Below, piece by piece: positions 61,745 to 64,000 of a DNA stretch of 64,000 nucleotides. Origin of the DNA: an uncultured Candidatus Cenarchaeum sp. (GTDB lineage: Archaea > Thermoproteota > Nitrososphaeria > Nitrososphaerales > Nitrosopumilaceae); contig OY282369.1 of NCBI GenBank assembly GCA_958295735.1, forward strand, positions 1,472,161 to 1,536,160. The letters run 5' to 3'. Below the pieces are notes generated by a model. The model searched no databases. It was not told where the DNA came from and saw only the letters and a list, made by a program, of their open reading frames with translations. Both the position numbers and the translations under genes were made by a program. Every line of letters begins with the position of its first letter. The stretch's first letter is position 1.

Positions 61745-62725
61745 GTGCAGGTGAGGTTCGCCATACCAAAGGGGAGCCTGGAGGAGGCGACGTTCCGGCT
61801 GCTGGAGAGGTCGTGGACGCGCGTCACGCGCAAGAGCCGGACGTACCGCGTGTTCCTGGACGACCCGTCGATACTCGTGAAGATGCTCCGCCCCCAGGAG
61901 ATACCCACCCTGGTCTCGGAGGGCCTGTACGACGTGGGGATAACCGGGAGGGACTGGGTCGGCGAGACCGGCGCGGACGTGGAGCCGCTGCTGGATCTGG
62001 AGTACGGCCGCATCTCGCTGGTGGCAGCGTTCCCGGAAAAGTACAGGTACCGCACGCTCGACTCGATGGTGGACGACTACGCGGAGCGGGGCAGGACGCT
62101 CCGGATATCCTCCGAGTACCTGACCACGGCGTCCGCGTTCGTCAAAAAACTCCCCTCGTACGTGAAGCGCCACGGGGCCAAGTCGCCGCTCATAGTGACG
62201 CCGTGGCTGCGCACCGGCACCAACCGCGCCGTGCAGATACACCTGTCGTTCGGGGCCACCGAGGCCAAGCCGCCGGACGACGTGGACGCGATCGTGGACG
62301 TGACCGAGACGGGCACCACGCTGCGGCAGAACAAGCTGCGCATAGCGGACCGCGTCATGGAGTCCACGGCGCACCTCATAGCGAACCCCCGGTCGCTGCG
62401 CGACACCGCGAAGCGCGGGAAAATATTCGACATCGTGACGCTGCTGCGCGGGGCGGTCCGCGGCCAGCGGTACCTCCACGTGTACCTGAACGTGGAGGGG
62501 CGCAACCTCAAGAGGCTGCTCCGGGACCTCCCGTCGCTCAAGCGCCCCACCGTGAGCCCGCTGGCCGGCGAGGGCGGCGGCTGGTACGGGGTCAACACCG
62601 TGATACTAAAGTCCGAGTACCACAAGGTGATACCGCGGCTGCGCAGGACGGCGCAGGGGCTCGTGGTCCACGAGCCCCGCCAGATACTGGATCTGGAGGA
62701 GGTGAAGCGCGACGAGGAGAACTGA
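61745..62725 (+). CDS. hisG: ATP phosphoribosyltransferase
   Basis: 326 residues, long form. First enzyme of histidine synthesis, condensing ATP and PRPP. FAIPKGSLEEATFRLLERS, GLYDVGITGRDWVGE, the PRPP-binding DAIVDVTETGTTLRQNKLR and a C-terminal regulatory ACT-like domain are seen. The GTG start fits the promoter. hisD follows after 33 nt. Confidence 0.94.
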   Translation: MQVRFAIPKGSLEEATFRLLERSWTRVTRKSRTYRVFLDDPSILVKMLRPQEIPTLVSEGLYDVGITGRDWVGETGADVEPLLDLEYGRISLVAAFPEKYRYRTLDSMVDDYAERGRTLRISSEYLTTASAFVKKLPSYVKRHGAKSPLIVTPWLRTGTNRAVQIHLSFGATEAKPPDDVDAIVDVTETGTTLRQNKLRIADRVMESTAHLIANPRSLRDTAKRGKIFDIVTLLRGAVRGQRYLHVYLNVEGRNLKRLLRDLPSLKRPTVSPLAGEGGGWYGVNTVILKSEYHKVIPRLRRTAQGLVVHEPRQILDLEEVKRDEEN

Positions 62726-62758
62726 CCCCGGGCGGGAACCCGCCGCCGCCGCCCCGCC

Positions 62759-64000
62759 ATGCCCGCGATGAGGGTGGTGCGGGTCGGCGACGCGGCGGGG
62801 TTCGCCGCCTCGGCCCGCCCCGCGCCCAGGGAGGCCGACGAGCGGGCCGCCGCCGCCATCGTCGAGGCGGTCCGCAGGGGGGGCGACGCGGCGGTGCGCC
62901 GGTACGAGCGCAGGTTCGGCGGCCGGGCGGCGGCGGCCCGCCCGCTCCGCCTGGGCCGGCGGGAGGTGGAGGAGGCCTACCGCGCGGCGCCCCCCCGCGC
63001 CCTCGCCGCCGTCCGCGAGGCGGCCAAGCGGCTGGCCCGCTCCGAGAGGGCGCTCCTCTCCGCCGTGCGCCGGCCCGTGGCGGTCGGCGCCGGCGGCGCC
63101 ACGGTGACCCGGCGGCTGGAGCCGCTGGCCAGCGCCGGCTGCTACGTGCCGGGGGGCCGGGCCTCCTACCCGAGCTCGGCCGTGATGACCGTGACCCCCG
63201 CCAGGGTCGCGGGGGTGGGCCGCATAGCCGTGGCGACCCCGCCCGCCGCCTCGGGCGGGGCCGATCCCCTCACCGTGGCGGCCGCCGACATGTGCGGCGC
63301 CACCGAGATATACCGCATGGGCGGCGCCCAGGCCGTGGCCGCGCTGGCCTACGGCACGGGGTCGGTGAGGCCGGTGGACAAGATAGCGGGGCCCGGCGGC
63401 CCGTTCGTCACGGCGGCCAAGGCGCTCGTCTCCCGCCACGTCGCCATAGACATGCTGGCGGGCCCGACCGAGCTGTGCATCGTGGCCGACTCGTCGGCGG
63501 ACGCCCGGCGCGCGGCCGCCGACGTGGTCTCGCAGGCGGAGCACGGCCCCGACGCGTTCTGCTGCGTCATAACCGACTCGGCGGAAAAGGCGGCCGAGAT
63601 AGCCGCCGAGGTGGACAGGGCGGCGGCGGCCGCGCGCCGCTCCGGCGACGTGCTGGCCAGCCTCCGCGGGAGCGGGTTCGTCGCGGTGTGCAGGGACATG
63701 GGGCACGCGGTGGAGCTCGCCAACCTGCTGGCCCCCGAGCACCTGCAGGTCTCGGCGCGGGGGGCGGCCGCGCTGGCGCGCCGCATCACGGCGGCCGGGC
63801 TGGTCCTGGTGGGGGAGCGCACGCCGTCGGCCGCCTCGGACTACCTGCTCGGGTCCAACCACGTGCTGCCCACGGGGGGCTCCGCCCGCGCCCGCGGGGC
63901 CCTGTCGGTGCTGGACTTTGTGAGGCTGGGCACGAGCGTGGCCGCCGCGCGCGGGTGCATGCGGGGGATCTCGCGGCACGCCGCGGCGCTGGCCGAGGCG
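62759..64000 (+). CDS. hisD: Histidinol dehydrogenase, 3'-truncated by window end
   Basis: 414 codons are open from ATG 62759 to the end of the window, nearly the full length of about 430. Motifs: AGCYVPGGRASYPSSAVM, YRMGGAQAVAALAYGTGSV, KIAGPGGPFVTAAK, AGPTELCIVADSSAD, QAEHGPDAFCCVITDS, LAPEHLQV and SDYLLGSNHVLPTGGSARARGALSVLDFV. The zinc-site Gln/His residues in QAEHGPD are present. The usual GPGN is GPGG here. It performs the last two oxidations of histidine synthesis and belongs to the operon led by hisG. Confidence 0.94.
   Translation, partial: MPAMRVVRVGDAAGFAASARPAPREADERAAAAIVEAVRRGGDAAVRRYERRFGGRAAAARPLRLGRREVEEAYRAAPPRALAAVREAAKRLARSERALLSAVRRPVAVGAGGATVTRRLEPLASAGCYVPGGRASYPSSAVMTVTPARVAGVGRIAVATPPAASGGADPLTVAAADMCGATEIYRMGGAQAVAALAYGTGSVRPVDKIAGPGGPFVTAAKALVSRHVAIDMLAGPTELCIVADSSADARRAAADVVSQAEHGPDAFCCVITDSAEKAAEIAAEVDRAAAAARRSGDVLASLRGSGFVAVCRDMGHAVELANLLAPEHLQVSARGAAALARRITAAGLVLVGERTPSAASDYLLGSNHVLPTGGSARARGALSVLDFVRLGTSVAAARGCMRGISRHAAALAEA

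Overview
The window reads as a gene-dense chromosomal segment of a very GC-rich ammonia-oxidising-type archaeon (Thaumarchaeota / Nitrososphaerota; a sponge-symbiont or Cenarchaeum-like lineage would fit the composition, but this is inference). Archaeal markers are GatD/GatE, thermosome, Cdc48, pelota, Csl4, Dph2, TiaS, eS27, eL42, archaeal SRP RNA, MptE and a tetraether-lipid synthase. Group-level markers are a thermosome starting ASIQQ, several small zinc-ribbon proteins of thaumarchaeal style, a CFI-box surface protein, heme O synthase and an archaeal-style cobalamin operon. Most genes have a short AT-rich box centred about 24-30 nt before the start codon. These boxes stand out in the GC-rich background, imply mostly leaderless mRNAs, and were used to choose starts.

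Layout: 1-2300 dnaK (C-terminal end) and dnaJ, a small zinc-type protein and tRNA-Leu(CAG). 2400-9050: a 36-bp repeat, a small basic protein, gatE (frameshifted inside a 15-bp repeat tract), gatD and cdc48. 9230-15720: rpl2, acylphosphatase, SRP RNA (minus), a TtuA-type tRNA thiolation enzyme overlapping a site-2 protease, cutA, pelota, a hypothetical gene and a YjbQ-type protein. 15768-18400: a tiny zinc protein, a decayed IS481-type transposase relic, and a two-regulator cluster (DtxR/MntR-like and TrmB-like). 18844-22660: tetraether synthase, a zinc ribbon, a hypothetical gene overlapping a UbiD-family decarboxylase. 22673-31078 is the accessory block: a DUF3892-like small protein, a helical phasin-like protein, a CFI-box surface protein with 144-bp repeats, a 1329-residue Pro/Glu/Ala repeat protein carrying the same DUF3892-like domain plus a zinc ribbon, and a blue copper protein.

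31030-38280: ctaB, an Lrp regulator, asd, and a five-gene overlapping cobalamin operon (PLP decarboxylase/aminotransferase, short cobQ, cbiB, cobS, cobY). 38230-45815: eS27-eL42, adenine deaminase, thermosome, a perfect 70-bp tandem array, a ROK kinase and guaA with a coiled-coil partner. 46734-55931: dph2, a zinc-type alcohol dehydrogenase, csl4-pheA, guaB plus a membrane protein, divergent folP/mptE sharing a promoter, and tiaS. 55919-64000: initiator tRNA-Met with an enlarged D-loop, a DUF262-HNH defence-type gene, a sugar-dehydrogenase-like protein overlapping a class II HMG-CoA reductase, a small HNH-type protein, and hisG-hisD (hisD runs off the end).

Functional links: HMG-CoA reductase, a UbiD-type decarboxylase (candidate for the archaeal mevalonate route) and the tetraether synthase all serve membrane lipids; guaA/guaB make GMP; folP/mptE make pterins. 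A recurrent feature is tandem-repeat growth, both between genes and in frame inside housekeeping proteins (DnaK, GatD, GatE, the DtxR-like regulator, CbiB, the GuaA partner). The most unusual unit is the 22.7-30.4 kb block with the [10 protein letters not shown] repeat protein.
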